Shown here one piece after another: positions 1-8,676 of a stretch of 64,000 nt of DNA. The notes under the pieces are model-generated. The model saw only the letters and a program-made list of their open reading frames with translations, had not been told where the DNA came from and made no database searches. The DNA comes from Curtobacterium sp. MCLR17_007 (GTDB lineage: Bacteria > Actinomycetota > Actinomycetes > Actinomycetales > Microbacteriaceae): the NCBI RefSeq assembly GCF_003234655.2, contig NZ_CP126271.1, positions 2,542,001-2,606,000 of the forward strand, written 5' to 3'. How positions within the stretch are numbered: position 1 is the first letter of the stretch; every line of letters begins with the position of its first letter. The translations under genes were made by a program, and so were the position numbers.

Positions 1-1
1 C

Positions 2-1801
2 AACCTGTCCGACCCGAAGTACTACGACGCCAACGTCGCCCGGCGCGACGTCATCCTCAAGTCGATGTACGCGCAGAAGCACCTGACCAAGGAGCAGTTC
101 GACTCGGCGATCGCATCGAAGCCGGCGGGCTACGTGCACCTGACGGCACCGAACCAGGGCTGCAAGGCCGCGGCGGGCAACGGGTCGCAGTTCTTCTGCG
201 ACTACGCCGTCAAGGTCGTCAAGCAGATGTCGCAGCTCGGCGGCACCGAGAAGGAACGCGGCGTCGCGTGGCGCAACGGCGGGTATACCGTGCAGACCAC
301 GCTGAACCTCGACCTCAACGGTCAGCAGAAGGACCTGCTCAACAAGTACGACCCGAACACCGAGACGCGGTTCCAGCTCGGTGCGACGATGAACTCGGTC
401 GAGGCATCGACGGGGCGCATCCTGACGATGGCGCAGAACAAGGACTACGACCAGTCCATCCAGACGCCGCCCACCGCGACCTCGCTGAACTTCAGTGCCG
501 ACCGCGAGTACGGCGGATCGAGCGGGTTCCAGACCGGATCGACGTACAAGCTCTTCACGCTGCTCGACTGGCTGAAGGACGGCCACGGACTCAACGAGAC
601 CGTGAACGGCACGCCGCACAGCATCAACCGCTGGACGGAGTGCGGAGCCGTCAACTACACCCCCTACGGACCGAAGAACGACTCGGCTGGCGAAGCCGGC
701 AACTACACCGTCGCCCGCGCAACGGCGCTGTCGGTCAACGCGGCCTTCGCCTCGATGGCTTCCAAGCTCGACCTCTGCGACATCAAGCAGACCGCCCAGG
801 ACCTCGGCGTCCACTCCGCCGACGAGAAGACCGAGCTCAACTCGTACCCGTCGTCCATCCTCGGGACGAACACGATCGCCCCGATGACGATGGCGTCGGC
901 GTACGCGACGATCGCCAACAACGGCACGTACTGCAAGCCGATCGCGATCGACAACATCACCGACGCCACCGGCAAGAGCCTCGGCGGCCAGCCGAAGGAG
1001 TGCAAGCAGGTGCTCGACCCGAGCGTCGCCGCCACCGCCGCCTTCGCACTGCAGGGCACCATCAAGTACGGCACCGCGGTCGGCGCGCAGACGGCCGGCG
1101 GCACGCCGATGTTCGCCAAGACGGGGACCACCGACGACGCCGACCAGATCTGGCTCGTCGGCGGCAGCTCCAAGGTCGCCACGGCGTACTGGCAGGGCAA
1201 CTGGGACGGCGGCAAGACCAACCTCCGTCACTACTACAGCGGGTCCGGGTACGGCTCCTACGCCAGCAACCGCGCCGACGTCTGGCGCCAGGCGATGACC
1301 CCGATCAACACGTACTTCCCCGGCGAAGCGTTCCCCGCGCCGTCGCAGACCGCGATCCGTGGCAACAGCATCGCCGTGCCGAACGTCGCCGGGCAGACCG
1401 CCGACCAGGCCCGCTCGGCCATCTCGGCCGCCGGGTTCACGTACGTCGACGGCGGCACGCAGCCGGGCGGTGGCACGGCGGGCACGGTGTCCTCGACCTC
1501 TCCCGGGTCCGGGTCGCTGCTCTCGCGTGGCTCGTCGGTGACCGTCTACACGACCGACGGCACGCAGTCCACGGTCCCCGAGGCCGCAGGCCAGTCCGTC
1601 GGTGATGCCCGCTCCACGATGAACAACGCCGGGTTCGGCAACGTCGCGGTGGCCGACGCGTTCGAGAAGGGCGACGGCAAGAACCAGTGCACCGTCGCGA
1701 GCATCGACCCGGCTCCGGGCACGGCGACCTCGAAGGACACCGGCGTCACGCTCAAGCTCTACGGGGACAAGGACGGCAAGGCGCCGAAGGGCTGCAAGTG
1801 A
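2..1801 (+). CDS. Penicillin-binding protein (class A type) with PASTA repeats, 5' end outside window
   Basis: Cell-wall transpeptidase that crosslinks peptidoglycan outside the membrane. The frame is open from base 2, so the start, membrane anchor and most of the expected glycosyltransferase domain lie upstream; 599 residues are visible. The transpeptidase motifs are all present: STYK (active-site Ser, codon at about 539), SVN (about 731) and KTG (about 1118). Two PASTA-like repeats follow at about 1375-1554 and 1570-1790; in related proteins these bind muropeptide or beta-lactam-like ligands. The C-terminus ends in a short Lys-rich tail. The stop overlaps the GTG of the phosphoesterase gene (GTGA), so the two are probably co-translated. 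Family assignment is firm. The class A call rests on the linker before the transpeptidase domain and on family length, because the glycosyltransferase part is not visible. Confidence 0.93.
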   Translation, partial: NLSDPKYYDANVARRDVILKSMYAQKHLTKEQFDSAIASKPAGYVHLTAPNQGCKAAAGNGSQFFCDYAVKVVKQMSQLGGTEKERGVAWRNGGYTVQTTLNLDLNGQQKDLLNKYDPNTETRFQLGATMNSVEASTGRILTMAQNKDYDQSIQTPPTATSLNFSADREYGGSSGFQTGSTYKLFTLLDWLKDGHGLNETVNGTPHSINRWTECGAVNYTPYGPKNDSAGEAGNYTVARATALSVNAAFASMASKLDLCDIKQTAQDLGVHSADEKTELNSYPSSILGTNTIAPMTMASAYATIANNGTYCKPIAIDNITDATGKSLGGQPKECKQVLDPSVAATAAFALQGTIKYGTAVGAQTAGGTPMFAKTGTTDDADQIWLVGGSSKVATAYWQGNWDGGKTNLRHYYSGSGYGSYASNRADVWRQAMTPINTYFPGEAFPAPSQTAIRGNSIAVPNVAGQTADQARSAISAAGFTYVDGGTQPGGGTAGTVSSTSPGSGSLLSRGSSVTVYTTDGTQSTVPEAAGQSVGDARSTMNNAGFGNVAVADAFEKGDGKNQCTVASIDPAPGTATSKDTGVTLKLYGDKDGKAPKGCK

Positions 1802-2757
1802 CCCGCACCGGTCGCGCCGCCCTCGGTGTCCTCGCCGCGGGCGCCGCTGCCGGCACCGCCGCGGCGGCGTGGGGAACGCTCGTCGAACGCCGCCGTTTCG
1901 GCATCCGGTGGGAGACGGTTCCGGTCCTGCCGCCGGGGTCACGTGACGTCGTCGTGCTGCACCTGTCCGACATCCACATGGCGCCGTGGCAGGCCGACAA
2001 GCAGCAGTGGCTCCGTGACCTGAGTCTGGTCGAGCCGGACTTCATCGTGAACACCGGCGACAATCTGGGGCACGCGACGGCCAACGCTGCGGTCGAGTAC
2101 GCCCTCGAGCCGTTCCGGGGCGTCCCGGGGGCGTTCGTGTACGGCTCGAACGACTTCTTCGGACCGTCCCCGCGCAACCCGCTGCGCTACTTCAGCGGGC
2201 CGAGTGCCATGCACGCGAAGGCGACGCCCGTCGACCTCGACGTCGAACGACAAACGGCGTTCTTCGAGTCCCTCGGGTGGCTCGACCTCAATGACCACGC
2301 CCGCGCCATCGAGGTCCGGGGATCCCGGTTCGAACTGTTCGGCACCTCCGACGCGCACCGCGACTGGGACCGGCTCGACCTGCTCCCCACCAACGTCGAC
2401 GAGATGCGTGGCGAGGTCCCCTGGTCCGAGGATGAGGACGGCCCCACCCCGGTGTCGATCGGCGTCACGCACGCGCCCTACCGACGTGTGCTCGACGCCT
2501 TCGTCACGCAGGGCGCCGACATCGTGTTCGCTGGCCACACCCACGGCGGCCAGGTGGCGGTCCCGGGTGTCGGCGCACTCGTGACCAACTGCGACCTCCC
2601 CCGCGAGTACGCCAGCGGCCTGCACCGGTGGCAGAACAAGACGCACTGGTCGTGGCTCGAGGTCTCGGCGGGGCTCGGCACCTCGATCTACGCACCGGTG
2701 CGGTTCGCCGTGCGCCCTGAGGCCGTCGTCGTGACGCTGACAGCGCGCACCGCCTGA
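1798..2757 (+). CDS. Calcineurin-like metallophosphoesterase, membrane-anchored
   Basis: Predicted binuclear-metal phosphoesterase of 319 residues. The start is the GTG at 1798 that overlaps the upstream stop; the frame is open further upstream but there it only shadows the PBP gene. An Ala-rich hydrophobic N-terminal stretch (about residues 7-25) looks like an uncleaved anchor or signal. Metal-binding blocks appear in the usual order: LSDIHM, NTGDN, GSND (in place of the common GNHD) and GHTHGGQ. Linkage to a PBP gene is common in actinobacteria and suggests a cell-envelope role, but the substrate is unknown. Translational coupling to the PBP implies co-expression. Confidence 0.9.
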   Translation: MTRTGRAALGVLAAGAAAGTAAAAWGTLVERRRFGIRWETVPVLPPGSRDVVVLHLSDIHMAPWQADKQQWLRDLSLVEPDFIVNTGDNLGHATANAAVEYALEPFRGVPGAFVYGSNDFFGPSPRNPLRYFSGPSAMHAKATPVDLDVERQTAFFESLGWLDLNDHARAIEVRGSRFELFGTSDAHRDWDRLDLLPTNVDEMRGEVPWSEDEDGPTPVSIGVTHAPYRRVLDAFVTQGADIVFAGHTHGGQVAVPGVGALVTNCDLPREYASGLHRWQNKTHWSWLEVSAGLGTSIYAPVRFAVRPEAVVVTLTARTA

Positions 2758-2856
2758 CCGCCCGGTCCCGCCTGACGGGCCGTTCGGTTGGTCGTGAGCA
2801 CCCTCGATCATCCGCTAGACTGCTTCAGGTCGCTCCACGGAACGGCCAACACACCG

Positions 2857-2931
<75 letters not shown>

Positions 2932-2935
2932 ACAC

Positions 2936-2967
2936 GAAGGCCCGGATCCACCTGGATCCGGGCCTTC
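2936..2967 (+). terminator. Intrinsic terminator of tRNA-Pro
   Basis: Perfect 14-bp stem (GAAGGCCCGGATCC, 2936-2949, with its complement at 2954-2967) and a 4-nt loop ACCT, starting 6 nt after the tRNA. There is no long T-tract, as is usual in high-GC genomes. Confidence 0.85.
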
Positions 2968-3060
2968 TCGCATGTCCGCACGCCCCCGTGTGTGTCCTCC
3001 GACACAGGGCACCCGAGCCGAGGCCGCAGTGCTCCGCTCCCCCGCTACCCTGGCTGGGCC

Positions 3061-4086
3061 ATGGAGATCCCCGAGCCCCTCGCCCCTGTCCTGCAGCGCA
3101 TCGCCGCGACGTCGCCCGAGCTCGGGGACGACCCCGTGATGGCCGCGAGCTTGTACGAGAACGTCACGTCGATGCTCGCCGATGCACACCGGCACTACAC
3201 CGACGGGCTCGAGGCCTCGATCACGGGCGACCAGCTGCTCGCGGACGAACACCTGGCGACGGGCGCCCTGCACGCCGAGCGCATGCAGCACCCCGCCGGT
3301 GCCATGCTCGCCGCCGAGGTGCTGTTCGACGAGTACCTGCCCGTGTTCGTCGACGAGGTCGGTGCCACCACCCCGGCCGAGCTGCTCCGCGCCGCCAGGG
3401 CGCTCCACGCGGGCATCTGGCGGCGCTTCCCCGCCGGGGCCGTCGCCTACACCGAGGCGCTGCGCCAGCGCGTCACGACCGCGAACCTGGACTCCCGCGC
3501 GCACATTGCCCGTGACCTGCACGACCGGGTCGCCCACGGCATCCTCGCCGGGCTGCAGCGCATCGACCTGGCCCTGCTCACCGATCCCCCGGCGCCGGAG
3601 CGGACGGCGCAGCTCGAGGCCGCGGCCACCCAGCTCCGGCGTGCCCTCGGCGACGTGCAGAACCTGGCGGTCGCCCTGCACGCCCGCGTCGGCGACGACC
3701 TGCTCGACGCGGCACTCGCGCGGCACACCGCCGACCTGTTCCCCGACACGGAGCGCGTGACGATCTCCTCACACGGCACGCCGAGCGTGCTCGTCAACTG
3801 GCGGGCAGAAGAGGCACTGACGATCCTGCTCGAGGCGCTCACGAACTGGTGGAAGCACGCGCGCGACGCTGCCGTCCGCGTCGTGTTCACCTGGAGCGAC
3901 GACGCCGTCACCGTCACGGTGGACGACGAGGGCCCCGGCTTCGACCAGGACGTGCTCGCCCAGGGACGGCTCGGGCAGTCGACGATGCGCGAGCGCGCGG
4001 CCCTGATCGGCGCGCGGCTCGACGTCCGGAGCGCGCCGGGCGCCGGCACCACCGTCACGCTCGTGGTCCCGCAGGGCGCACTGTGA
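3061..4086 (+). CDS. NarL-family sensor histidine kinase (HisKA_3 type), soluble
   Basis: Two-component kinase of 341 residues. The ATG at 3061 begins MEIPEP; upstream codons in this frame run through the tRNA and are not coding. I see no membrane segment, so sensing is probably cytoplasmic through an unassigned N-terminal domain (about residues 1-140). The H-box is RDLHDRVAHG, with the phospho-acceptor at about His154. The HATPase domain at about 255-335 has the N-box EALTNWWKHA and the G1 box DDEGPGFD. The stop overlaps the start of the response-regulator gene (GTGA), so the two form a cognate pair. The signal sensed is unknown. Confidence 0.9.
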   Translation: MEIPEPLAPVLQRIAATSPELGDDPVMAASLYENVTSMLADAHRHYTDGLEASITGDQLLADEHLATGALHAERMQHPAGAMLAAEVLFDEYLPVFVDEVGATTPAELLRAARALHAGIWRRFPAGAVAYTEALRQRVTTANLDSRAHIARDLHDRVAHGILAGLQRIDLALLTDPPAPERTAQLEAAATQLRRALGDVQNLAVALHARVGDDLLDAALARHTADLFPDTERVTISSHGTPSVLVNWRAEEALTILLEALTNWWKHARDAAVRVVFTWSDDAVTVTVDDEGPGFDQDVLAQGRLGQSTMRERAALIGARLDVRSAPGAGTTVTLVVPQGAL

Positions 4087-4706
4087 CCGCCGGGGTGACC
4101 CACGTCGCGATCGTCGACGACCACCGCCTCTTCCGCGAGGGCCTGGCGACGCTGCTCGCCGCCGTGCCCACGATCCGTGTCGTCGCACACGGGGAACGAC
4201 CGTCCGACGTGCTCGACGGGCCCGAGGTCGCCGCCGTCGACGTGCTGCTGCTCGACGTCGAGCTCGACGGGCCCCCGGCACGTACGACCATCGCGACCGT
4301 CCGGCGGAACCACCCGCAGATCGCCGTCGTGGTCCTGACCATGCACCGGGACGCCGTACTCCGACGGGCGCTGCTCGACGCCGGTGCGGTGGACTTCGTC
4401 ACGAAGGACACCCCGAGCCGCGAACTCGTCGAGCGCATCGTCCGCGCCGGCACGCACCCCGGCGGCCCGGTCACCTTCCCCGTCGACGTGGTCACGGACG
4501 CGCGGGCGGGCTCACCGCTCAGCGACCGCGAGGTCGAGGTCCTCCGCCTCATCGCGGCGGCACGCTCGAACGCCGAGATCGCAGCCGACCTCGGCCTCGC
4601 GGTCGGGACGGTGAAGCGCCACGTCTACAACGTGTTCCGGAAGCTCGACGTCGCCAGCCGGGTGGGAGCCGTGGCGACGGCCACGCGACTCGGCCTGCTC
4701 AGCTGA
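4083..4706 (+). CDS. NarL/LuxR-family response regulator
   Basis: DNA-binding partner of the kinase just upstream, 207 residues. The GTG at 4083 overlaps the kinase stop by 4 nt. The receiver domain has the acidic pair in VDDHRLFREG, the phospho-acceptor in LLLDVELDG (about Asp58) and the conserved Lys in TKDTPSRE. The LuxR-type HTH occupies about residues 140-200 (LSDREVEVLRLI, then AEIAADLGLAVGTVKRHV). Targets are unknown. A large palindrome downstream marks the end of the transcript. Confidence 0.92.
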   Translation: MTAGVTHVAIVDDHRLFREGLATLLAAVPTIRVVAHGERPSDVLDGPEVAAVDVLLLDVELDGPPARTTIATVRRNHPQIAVVVLTMHRDAVLRRALLDAGAVDFVTKDTPSRELVERIVRAGTHPGGPVTFPVDVVTDARAGSPLSDREVEVLRLIAAARSNAEIAADLGLAVGTVKRHVYNVFRKLDVASRVGAVATATRLGLLS

Positions 4707-4764
4707 CCCGAGCCTCCAGGCCGGATCGCCGAACCGACGGCGGGACGGCGGGACGGCGCGACGG

Positions 4765-4826
4765 CGCACAACCGGGACCCGCTCGCACCACGCGATCCCC
4801 TGGTTCGAGCGGGTCCCGGTTGTGCG
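4765..4826. terminator. Long palindrome between convergent genes, probable bidirectional terminator
   Basis: Perfect 21-bp arms (4765-4785 and 4806-4826) around a 20-nt loop, between the convergent response regulator (+) and LLM oxidoreductase (-). The outer arm sequence CGCACAACC recurs in the palindrome at 63427-63496. Confidence 0.7.
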
Positions 4827-4847
4827 AATCCGATCCGAACCGTGCGT

Positions 4848-4938
4848 CAGCCGCCTGCGTCAGCCGCCTGCGCCAGCCGCCTGCGCCAGCCGCCTGCGCC
4901 AGCCGCCTGCGCCAGCCGCCTGCGCCAGCCGCCTGCGT
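4848..4938. repeat. Tandem repeat, 7 x 13 nt
   Basis: Seven head-to-tail copies of CAGCCGCCTGCG(C/T) that run to the stop codon of the LLM oxidoreductase gene. Copies differ only at the last base. No coding role is evident; it looks like slippage-prone 3' flanking DNA. Confidence 0.9.
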
Positions 4939-5975
4939 CAGGCAGCGACGGCGGACCGGACCAGACGGCCCTCACGGTGCAGCGCCGCGACGACGTCGAG
5001 CGCCTGGTGCCGGTAGCGGGCCTGGGCGGCACCGGGGGCGACGATGACGCCGTTCGCACCCGTCGACTCGAGCAGGGCGTTGATCTTGTCCGCCACCTGG
5101 TCCGCGGTGCCGTAGGCCTGTCGCTCGGTGCGTGCGGCGATGAAGCGGCGCTCGAGGTCGCTGAACTCGTAGGCACGGGCCTCGTCCATCGACACCGGCT
5201 CGGGCTTGGTGCCCTGTCGCATCCGGATGAACGAGATCATCCCGGGGGCGCTCTGCTCCTCGACGACCCGGGGGTCCTCGTCGGTGACGACCTGCACGCC
5301 GATCAGGGCGTTCGGCTCGGAGCGGAAGCGCGACGGGCGGAACGACTCACGGTAGAGGGCCAGCGCCGCCTCGGTGTTGTCCGAGGCGAAGTGGTGCGCG
5401 AACGCGAACGAGATGCCGAGCGCACCGGCGACCTGCGCGCTGTACCCGGACGAGCCGAGCAGCCAGAACTCGGGGACGTCCCCGTAGCCCGGCACCGCGC
5501 GGATCCGCGAGAGCGGGTTCTCCGCGTCCATGCCCGTGAAGAAGCCGATCAGGTCGGCCAGGCGCTGGGGGAAGTCGTCCACGTCGAGCCGGTCGGTGCG
5601 CCGCAGCGCCATCGCCGTCGCACCGTCCGTGCCGGGCGCACGGCCCAGACCGAGGTCGACGCGGTCGCCGTACAGCGCGCGCAGGGTGCCGAACTGCTCA
5701 GCGATCACCAGCGGCGCGTGGTTCGGCAGCATGACCCCGCCCGACCCGATGCGGATCGTGCTCGTGGCGGCGCCGACGGCGCTCAGCAGGACCGCGGGTG
5801 CCGACGAGGTGATGCCGGGCATCCCGTGGTGCTCGGCGACCCAGAAGCGCTCGTAGCCGGCCTGCTCCGCGTGCACCGCCATGTCGACGGAGCCCTGCAG
5901 GGCGTCGGTGTTGGTCTGGCCGTACTCGCGGGTGGCCAGGTCGAGGACGGACAGGTGCACGGAAGCGTCGCTCAT
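4938..5975 (-). CDS. LLM-class flavin-dependent oxidoreductase (MsnO8-like)
   Basis: Bacterial-luciferase-fold flavin oxidoreductase of 345 residues that would use reduced FMN. The ATG at 5975 ([12 protein letters not shown]) is preferred over a GTG 48 nt upstream, because homologues of this family begin just before the first beta strand. Family marks: the [11 protein letters not shown] strand-loop near residue 50, the [12 protein letters not shown] segment near residue 80 and the [14 protein letters not shown] segment. The downstream [12 protein letters not shown] region fits the flavin-binding face. It is a single gene with no obvious pathway partners, and the substrate is unknown. The gene ends in a run of 13-nt repeats. 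Confidence 0.9.
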   Translation of the reverse strand: MSDASVHLSVLDLATREYGQTNTDALQGSVDMAVHAEQAGYERFWVAEHHGMPGITSSAPAVLLSAVGAATSTIRIGSGGVMLPNHAPLVIAEQFGTLRALYGDRVDLGLGRAPGTDGATAMALRRTDRLDVDDFPQRLADLIGFFTGMDAENPLSRIRAVPGYGDVPEFWLLGSSGYSAQVAGALGISFAFAHHFASDNTEAALALYRESFRPSRFRSEPNALIGVQVVTDEDPRVVEEQSAPGMISFIRMRQGTKPEPVSMDEARAYEFSDLERRFIAARTERQAYGTADQVADKINALLESTGANGVIVAPGAAQARYRHQALDVVAALHREGRLVRSAVAA

Positions 5976-6049
5976 GTGGTCGGCAACGCCGCCCGGCACG
6001 CGTGCATTCCGAGTCCCCTGCACCGGACGGGAGGCCCGGGTCGGCTCCG

Positions 6050-6125
6050 TCAGGCCGGGTCGCCGTCGAGTCGGCCGCCGGACTCGGTCAGGCCAGGTCG
6101 CCGTCGAGTCGACCGCCGGACTCGG
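6050..6125. repeat. 38-nt tandem duplication covering the 3' end of tdk
   Basis: Two 38-nt copies (6050-6087 and 6088-6125) differ at two positions. The second copy holds the last 12 codons and stop of tdk; the first lies just past the stop. Because 38 is not a multiple of three, the extra copy is out of frame with tdk. A TCAGG remnant at 6126-6130 begins a third unit. Confidence 0.9.
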
Positions 6126-6720
6126 TCAGGTAGCAGTTCGCGCAGAGCGACTCGTACTCGACGTCGACGCCGTCGATCGCGACCTGGGACCCGTCGAACA
6201 CGAACCGCCCGTCGACCTTGCGGGCGTTGAAGACCGCCTTGCGGCCGCACCGGCAGATCGTCTTGAGCTCTTCGAGGGAGTGCGCGAGCTCGAGGAGTCG
6301 CCGGCTGCCGGGGAAGGCCTCCGTGCGGAAGTCGGTGCGGATGCCGTACGCGATCACCGGGACCTCGTCGAGCACAGCGATGCGCAGCAGGTCGTCCACC
6401 TGGCGTGGGGTGAGGAACTGGGCCTCGTCGACCAGGACGCAGCTGACCGCCCGGACCATGCCATCGAGACGGGGCGACTCCGGGTCACGCGCACCCGCCG
6501 CGCTCACGGCGGCACGGACGTCGTCGTCGGCGGAGAAGACGATGTCGACCATGCGGGTCACCCCGAGTCGCGACACGATCTCATGGTCGCCCTTGGTGTC
6601 GACGGACGGCTTCGCCAGGAGCACCCGGTGACCGCGTTCCTCGTAGTTGTAGGCGGCCTGCAGGAGTCCCGTGCTCTTGCCGCTGTTCATCGCGCCGTAG
6701 CGGAAGTAGAGCTTCGCCAC
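6088..6720 (-). CDS. tdk: Thymidine kinase (type II)
   Basis: Salvage enzyme that phosphorylates thymidine with ATP; 210 residues. It starts at GTG 6720, which overlaps the TAG of the upstream response regulator by one base (TAGTG). Walker A is GAMNSGKST at residues 9-17, and the Walker B-like segment is CVLVDEAQF. The zinc site is CRC (about 156 and 158) with CANC (about 193 and 196). The adenine-independent lasso region is intact. Coupling to a two-component operon is unusual. The 3' end is duplicated just after the stop. Confidence 0.95.
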   Translation of the reverse strand: MAKLYFRYGAMNSGKSTGLLQAAYNYEERGHRVLLAKPSVDTKGDHEIVSRLGVTRMVDIVFSADDDVRAAVSAAGARDPESPRLDGMVRAVSCVLVDEAQFLTPRQVDDLLRIAVLDEVPVIAYGIRTDFRTEAFPGSRRLLELAHSLEELKTICRCGRKAVFNARKVDGRFVFDGSQVAIDGVDVEYESLCANCYLTESGGRLDGDLA

Positions 6721-7421
6721 TACGCGAGGAAGCCGTCCTCCGCCGCACGACGGATCAGATCGGACTTCTTCGAGGCAGGGCGGCCCACCTTGGCGTACTT
6801 CTCGCGGACGCGTCGCAGGTAGGTCTTGGCGGTCTCGTACTGCACGTTCATCTGGCTGGCGACCTCGTTCGTCGAGTAGCCCGACACGTACAGGCGGAGC
6901 GCCTCTTCTTCGCCGTGGCTGAGCTTCGGGCGCTGGTGGGCAGCCGCCCCGGTCGGCAGCGGACGCCACTCGCGCTGCGGCGGGGTCTCGCGCGCCACGC
7001 CCATGACGTCGCGGGCGACGTCCATCACCTCGCGCATCGGCAGCGACTTCGACAGGAACGCCGCCGCGCCGGCGGCAAGCGCGCGGTCGCGGGATTCTCG
7101 GGTGTCCACGCTCGACAGGACGATGACCTTGGCGCCGGCGGCACGGCAGGTGCGGACGCGGGCCTCGATCGAGACGGGTTCCTTGAGCTGGAAGTCGAGG
7201 AACACCAGGTCGGTCGGGAAGCTGTCGCTGTGGACCATCTCGAGCCAGGTGTGCGCGGTCAGTGCCAGGTCGAAGTCGAACGCGTTGACGGCGATCCAGC
7301 TCGACAGGCTGTCCAGCAGCACTTCGTGGTCGTCGAGGATGGCCAGACGCACCCGGCGGGAGCCCGGGTTCGGCAGGGCGGGAGTGCCCTCCGTCAGCCT
7401 GTTCGGGTCAGTGCTGGTCAT
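6720..7421 (-). CDS. LuxR-type response regulator
   Basis: Response regulator of 233 residues with an unstructured N-terminus of about 20 residues. The receiver shows AILDDHEV, the phospho-Asp in VFLDFQLKEP and the Lys in SKSLPM. The HTH lies near residues 165-230 (LSHGEEEALRLYVSGYSTNE, then an ETAKTYLRRVREKY recognition segment). Its start overlaps the 3' end of the membrane-protein gene by 14 nt, and its stop overlaps the tdk start. It is the output of the operon that begins at 9878. The spacing of the C-terminal domain differs slightly from NarL, but the family call is safe. Confidence 0.9.
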   Translation of the reverse strand: MTSTDPNRLTEGTPALPNPGSRRVRLAILDDHEVLLDSLSSWIAVNAFDFDLALTAHTWLEMVHSDSFPTDLVFLDFQLKEPVSIEARVRTCRAAGAKVIVLSSVDTRESRDRALAAGAAAFLSKSLPMREVMDVARDVMGVARETPPQREWRPLPTGAAAHQRPKLSHGEEEALRLYVSGYSTNEVASQMNVQYETAKTYLRRVREKYAKVGRPASKKSDLIRRAAEDGFLA

Positions 7422-8676
7422 AGGAGAACCTTAGTGCGAGGGAAGAGGGACGGACGGCGACGTCGAGGTCCGGGAACGTGACCCGGAGGACGGCGAAGTA
7501 GGGGTCGAAGGTGCGGTGGATGCCGACGTCGGTGTCGGCCACGTCCACGTCGAGCGAGACGAGCACGCGGTTCGTCGGCGGGTCCTGATCGCCGCGGGCG
7601 TCGGCGGTGCGGCGGTCGGCTGCACGACGGACCGTGGCGTGGAAGCCGGCGGGGTCGACGGTCGGGGCGCCGAGGACCGCTCGGACCACGGTCCGGACGA
7701 CGGTGCGCTGGTCGGTGTCGAGCGTGGCGATGAGCCCGTCCGGGTCGTCGACGACAGCGCGTGCTCCGCCGTGGGCACGGACGGCCTGCTCGAACCAGGT
7801 GCGGTCGGCGTCGGCGACCATCGCACGACGGATGCCGTCTGCGATCGCCCGTGCTCGGGCGCGGTCGGCGTCCGTGATGGTCTCGCGGGTCCGGAGTTCG
7901 GCGAAGAACGGCCCGACGTCGCGCGCGAGGATCGTCGACCGGTCCTCTTCCACGCTGGCGGCGATCCCGTCCCGCTCGGCACGCTCGACCGAGTACGAGC
8001 CCGCGCGGATCTGCACGCGCTCGGCCAGCCCGCCGAAGGTCCACGCGAAGACCCCGGCGGCCGCGGTCAGCACGAGCGTCGGCGCGGCCGCCAGGAACGC
8101 CGACACGGACACCGGCACACCGTGCGGGAACACCGTCGCGGCGGTCCCCCACGCGGCCGCGTCGACGAGGGCCAGGACCAGGCCGCCGATCACCAGGTCG
8201 GCCCAGGGGCGGTACGGCGCCGCCATCACGATGCCCGTCGCGGTGAGCAGGGACATGAAGTCGTTGAGCGCGCTGCGGTCGGGTCCCCACTGTGCCGCGA
8301 CGCTGGTGACGGCGGCGACGGCGAGCAGCACGACGTGCAGGGCGAACGCCCACCGCGGGAAGGGCGCGCGGAAGGGACTCGACGCCACGAGGACGACCGC
8401 GGCCGACGCGGCGAGCAGCAGGACCGTCATCGCGCTCAGCGTGGGGCTGCCCGCGACGTCGCGGTCGAAGACCGAGGTCAGGATCGCCCAGAGGACACCG
8501 GCGGCGCCGAGGACGACGGCGAGCGGGCGCGACCCCATGGCGCCGAGCGGGTCGTACTGCTGGGCGGTGCGTCCGGTCCCACCGTCCAGGGGTCGACGCG
8601 GCACGGCGCGGCGTGGGCGCCGTGTGGCGTCCCGACGCTGTCGCGGCCCGGACGGCACCGCAAGGCGAGCGCTCAC
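7408..8676 (-). CDS. Multi-spanning membrane protein in a two-component operon, function unknown
   Basis: 422 residues. The GTG at 8676 overlaps the kinase stop (GTGA) and replaces a farther in-frame start. After a basic N-terminus come about six hydrophobic segments up to about residue 225. A soluble, charged C-terminal half follows. In that half I see no H-box, HATPase motif or HTH. A helical stretch (ERAERDGIAASVEEDRSTI) resembles the helix after the last membrane span of sensor kinases. Its place between kinase and regulator suggests an accessory sensor or a kinase-modulating subunit. That is inference from position only. Confidence 0.75.
   Translation of the reverse strand: MSARLAVPSGPRQRRDATRRPRRAVPRRPLDGGTGRTAQQYDPLGAMGSRPLAVVLGAAGVLWAILTSVFDRDVAGSPTLSAMTVLLLAASAAVVLVASSPFRAPFPRWAFALHVVLLAVAAVTSVAAQWGPDRSALNDFMSLLTATGIVMAAPYRPWADLVIGGLVLALVDAAAWGTAATVFPHGVPVSVSAFLAAAPTLVLTAAAGVFAWTFGGLAERVQIRAGSYSVERAERDGIAASVEEDRSTILARDVGPFFAELRTRETITDADRARARAIADGIRRAMVADADRTWFEQAVRAHGGARAVVDDPDGLIATLDTDQRTVVRTVVRAVLGAPTVDPAGFHATVRRAADRRTADARGDQDPPTNRVLVSLDVDVADTDVGIHRTFDPYFAVLRVTFPDLDVAVRPSSLALRFSYDQH

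Noticed and set aside
4848..4938. CRISPR array
   Set aside because: The units are directly contiguous with no unique spacers, and no cas gene is present in the window; the same holds for the other tandem repeats.
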